A stretch of DNA of 14,760 nt, taken from assembly GCA_947632165.1 (NCBI GenBank), contig CANROI010000016.1:1-14760 (forward strand). The letters are read 5' to 3'. The position numbers were made by a program, and so were the translations under genes. Position 1 is the first letter of the stretch. Each line of letters begins with the position of its first letter. Shown here piece by piece: positions 12,977-14,760 of this stretch. The notes below the pieces were generated by a model. That model was not told where the DNA came from, ran no database searches, and saw nothing but the letters and a program-made list of their open reading frames with translations. Source of the stretch: an uncultured Clostridia bacterium. Its GTDB lineage: Bacteria > Bacillota > Clostridia > Christensenellales > Borkfalkiaceae.

Positions 12977-13342
12977 ATGTACTTCGAAATCGATGATTAC
13001 AACGCGCTCAGAACGGCGCTGAAACGGATGTGCGCGGGCCTTGCCGCCGAAGACGTCCCGGACGAGACGGTCTTTGACAGCAAGCTCGTCGCCGACGAAC
13101 TCCTCTCCAACGTGCTGCAGCACGGCGGCGGCAGGGCGTATTTTTCCGCCGTGCGGGTGGGGGACGAGATCAAGCTCGCGGTCAGGAGCGAGAATCGCTA
13201 TTGCCCGCCCGAAACGAGCAATTGCGCGGGCGTGTTCGAGGAATGCGGCCGCGGGCTCTTCCTCGTGGACCGCTTCTCCGTTCGCCGCGACTATACCGAA
13301 GTTGAGGGGATCCGCGTGTTCATCAGGATCGCAAAACAATAG
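12977..13342 (+). CDS. HATPase anti-sigma kinase-like protein (RsbW/SpoIIAB type), extra copy after sigma
   Basis: A 121-residue GHKL ATPase-fold protein. The N-box is intact: E41-L-L-S-N45-V-L-Q-H49-G-G. The ATP-lid/G2 box is present as G91-R-G-L94 followed by FLVDRFSV. The G1 box (normally D-x-G) reads SEN around residues 71-73, so the adenine-contacting Asp is replaced by Glu or shifted. The short C-terminal strand 'GIRVFIRI' completes the fold. The ATG directly follows the sigma stop codon (TAA-ATG), with no clear ribosome binding site, so translation is probably coupled to the sigma gene. In partner-switching systems such proteins bind the sigma factor and phosphorylate the STAS antagonist. 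Since the upstream homologue has lost its N-box, this one is the better candidate for the active kinase. Confidence 0.85.
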   Translation: MYFEIDDYNALRTALKRMCAGLAAEDVPDETVFDSKLVADELLSNVLQHGGGRAYFSAVRVGDEIKLAVRSENRYCPPETSNCAGVFEECGRGLFLVDRFSVRRDYTEVEGIRVFIRIAKQ

Positions 13343-13351
13343 CCCTTTCGG

Positions 13352-13392
13352 GCGCAAAAACAGCGGGGAAAATTTCCCCGCTGTTTTTGCGC
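13352..13392. terminator. Bidirectional terminator closing the sigma cassette
   Basis: A perfect palindrome with 20-bp arms around a single central A at 13372. Arms begin GCGCAAAAACAGCGGGGAAA. Because the arms contain A5 and T5, either transcript ends in a GC stem plus U-tract; it can serve the cassette on the plus strand and the convergent membrane protein gene on the minus strand. Confidence 0.92.
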
Positions 13393-13418
13393 GTCCGGAA
13401 TCGGTGCCACTTTGAATT

Positions 13419-14399
13419 TTATCGGCGCTGCGCCTTCTTGCGGGCGGCGGAGAGGAGCGCCGAGAGCATGAATCCGCCGAGGGGGGCGAGGAGCAGAAAG
13501 ATCGCGGGGAGCGCCGCCGAAAAGAAGGAGGTGAGCCCGGCAAAGAGGTATGCCGCGAGGAGGGCGAGCGCCGCCGTGAACTGCAATCCGAAGCGGAAGA
13601 GCTCCGGGCGGACGCCGCGCGCCCCCAACCGCACGGCGGAGAGCAGAAAATTCGCGGCGGACAGCCCCGCTGCGATCAAAAGCGTGCAACGGACCCCTTC
13701 GTCCATGTCCCCCGTGAGGGCGGCATTGAGCGCCGCAGGAAAGGGAGAGAAGGGGAGGAAGAAGGCGAGCATTCCCGCCGCGGAGAGGGCGAGCAGCGCG
13801 AGGTTTGCAACTCCGCGCAGCCCCCGCCGCGCGATCGCCATCGCGCCGAGCAGTACGGCCGAGGCGAGCATGGGAATGAGGAGCGGCACATCGAGCGCGC
13901 GCTCCCCCTTCAGCGACTGAAAGAGCAAGACGCCGAAAAAGAGGGCGCAGTAGGGCAGAAATGCGCAGAATCCGCCCGCATAGGCGTAATTCTTCGCCGA
14001 TTTGGGCATGAGGAACGCCGCGATCGTGCAGAAGAGCGCGAGCGCGATCATGCCCGCAAGTACGGGGACGAGGAGATAGAGGACGAAGGGGAGGATCCCG
14101 CCGAGCCCCGCTCCGACCGCAGGCGGCGCAACGCTGCCGCGGGCGATCTCGACGAGGAGCCCGAACAGCGAGCCGCGGAAGGCGGTCTCGCCGCCCGCAA
14201 CGATCCGCCCGAGCGGGGCGCCGCGGAAAAGAAAGCCCACAAACAGTCCGCCGAGCGCCACGGCGGAGAACAGCGCCGAGCAGACGGCATAGAGCAGGGC
14301 GTGCGCATCGCCCGTCCGCACCTTCGGCGCGGGCGCCTCTTTGACGCAGACGAGCGCCTTGCAAACGTTTTCTTCCGTTGCAACCGATTCGTATTCCAT
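13419..14399 (-). CDS. Unrecognised multi-pass membrane protein
   Basis: A 326-residue protein; no family is recognised. The first 30 residues are hydrophilic and probably cytoplasmic (MEYESVATEENVCKALVCVKE). About eight hydrophobic segments follow, near residues 34-58, 103-130, 140-160, 171-190, 197-217, 236-256, 267-290 and 292-316, rich in Ala, Leu and Gly. The tail ARKKAQRR is basic and probably cytoplasmic. No catalytic or metal-binding signature stands out. The start at 14399 is chosen over the ATG at 14432 because GGGAGG lies just before it on the minus strand and the -10 box overlaps the longer version. It is convergent with the sigma cassette and divergent from the following gene. 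A large open frame on the same strand in another phase is a GC-driven shadow. Confidence 0.8.
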   Translation of the reverse strand: MEYESVATEENVCKALVCVKEAPAPKVRTGDAHALLYAVCSALFSAVALGGLFVGFLFRGAPLGRIVAGGETAFRGSLFGLLVEIARGSVAPPAVGAGLGGILPFVLYLLVPVLAGMIALALFCTIAAFLMPKSAKNYAYAGGFCAFLPYCALFFGVLLFQSLKGERALDVPLLIPMLASAVLLGAMAIARRGLRGVANLALLALSAAGMLAFFLPFSPFPAALNAALTGDMDEGVRCTLLIAAGLSAANFLLSAVRLGARGVRPELFRFGLQFTAALALLAAYLFAGLTSFFSAALPAIFLLLAPLGGFMLSALLSAARKKAQRR

Positions 14400-14430
14400 A
14401 AGATCCTCCCGATGCGGAAAATGTTCCCCC

Positions 14431-14458
14431 ATTATATCCTCTGCGGCCGGGGAGAAAC
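14431..14458 (-). promoter_or_regulatory. Promoter of the membrane protein gene
   Basis: On the minus strand a perfect TATAAT occupies 14431-14436. No good SigA -35 lies at 16-18 nt. GTTTCT (14453-14458), 13 nt and GGATAT (14434-14439) also form a partial match to the SigB pattern, overlapping the same -10. Confidence 0.5.
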
Positions 14459-14530
14459 GGTCGAATTTTGTTCCCTTGCGGGAGGATTGGGCGAGAGCCG
14501 CCCGAACTTTCCGGCTGCCCCCTCAAATGC

Positions 14531-14573
14531 TTGATTTTTTTGCGGCGCAGGTGGTATAATTCATGGAAGGAGG
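14531..14573 (+). promoter_or_regulatory. Promoter and ribosome binding site of the last gene
   Basis: TTGATT (14531-14536), an 18-nt spacer ending in TGG, then a perfect TATAAT (14555-14560), giving an extended -10. AAGGAGG at 14567-14573 is a strong Shine-Dalgarno sequence. The predicted leader is very short. Confidence 0.8.
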
Positions 14574-14578
14574 TTGCT

Positions 14579-14760
14579 ATGAAACGGGAAAAAATGACGG
14601 GGGAGGAAAAGGAGCGCCTGTTGCTCAGGATCGTTGCGGTCGTCATTTCGCTGGCCCTCCTCGTGATCGCTTTCCTCGGCGGTTGGTACGGCCGGTATTT
14701 CTCGATCGACAGACGGATGCGCGACTTTCTCTGGGCAAAGGATATTGCGGAAAAATATTA
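14579..14760 (+). CDS. Membrane-anchored protein, N-terminal part (3' truncated)
   Basis: The ATG at 14579 follows AAGGAGG by five bases and is in a strong promoter context. Only the first 60 codons are inside the window. They give a charged start (MKREKMTGEEKERL), one hydrophobic segment (about residues 16-36, RIVAVVISLALLVIAFLGGWY) and then a charged extracytoplasmic stretch containing RRMRDFLWAKDIAEKYY. This is a signal-anchor layout. The stretch after the anchor recalls the start of S41 carboxy-terminal processing proteases of Clostridia, but the catalytic domain is not in view and that is only a guess. Confidence 0.7.
   Translation, partial: MKREKMTGEEKERLLLRIVAVVISLALLVIAFLGGWYGRYFSIDRRMRDFLWAKDIAEKY

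Noticed and set aside
13291..14646. 451-codon minus-strand frame overlapping the membrane protein gene in another phase
   Set aside because: Arg- and Pro-rich shadow. The overlapping frame at 13419-14399 has clean membrane segments, a ribosome binding site and a promoter.

Overview
This is a GC-rich bacterial chromosome segment, most likely from an uncultured or little-studied member of Bacillota, class Clostridia (a gut-type lineage such as Christensenellales is a guess). The grounds are the tig-clpP-clpX order, an RqcH/NFACT gene, a SigB/SigF/SigG-type sigma factor with SpoIIAA/SpoIIAB-like partners, GGAGG ribosome binding sites and TATAAT promoters that are often of the extended -10 type. 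No rRNA, tRNA, CRISPR array, integrase or transposase is visible.

Layout. 1-354: C-terminal end of a large FtsX-type ABC permease. 416-2202: three independent small units, namely a zinc-ribbon membrane protein that may be leaderless, a hemolysin III/PAQR membrane protein, and an iron-sulfur-flavoprotein-like FMN reductase with a palindromic operator candidate in its promoter. 2227-2259: bidirectional terminator. 2292-8292: a protein quality control block, with rqcH (minus strand) divergent from tig-clpP, then about 1.1 kb of modular noncoding repeats, then clpX. 8492-11517: a MalK/UgpC-like ABC ATPase with several eroded motifs, an ArsP_2-type 10TM metal(loid) permease, and a protein resembling glycerol-1-phosphate dehydrogenase that lacks all metal ligands. 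11593-13342: a tightly overlapped four-gene partner-switching cassette (STAS antagonist, degenerate anti-sigma factor, sigma factor, second HATPase), preceded by a SigB-like promoter and closed by a strong palindromic terminator. 13419-14399 (minus): an unrecognised multi-pass membrane protein. 14579-14760: 5' end of a membrane-anchored protein that runs off the window.

How the genes fit together. RqcH (tagging of stalled nascent chains), trigger factor (nascent-chain folding) and ClpXP (degradation) form a nascent-protein quality control neighbourhood. The sigma cassette looks self-contained: its own sigma factor probably reads the promoter in front of it, and the STAS protein would release the sigma factor from an ATP-binding anti-sigma kinase. 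The gene in the usual anti-sigma position has lost its ATP-binding motif, while an extra HATPase with an intact N-box follows the sigma gene.

The points most worth following are the two-HATPase sigma cassette with its SigB-like promoter, the mosaic of hairpin repeat modules abutting the clpX ribosome binding site, and the series of probable pseudoenzymes between 8492 and 12254.
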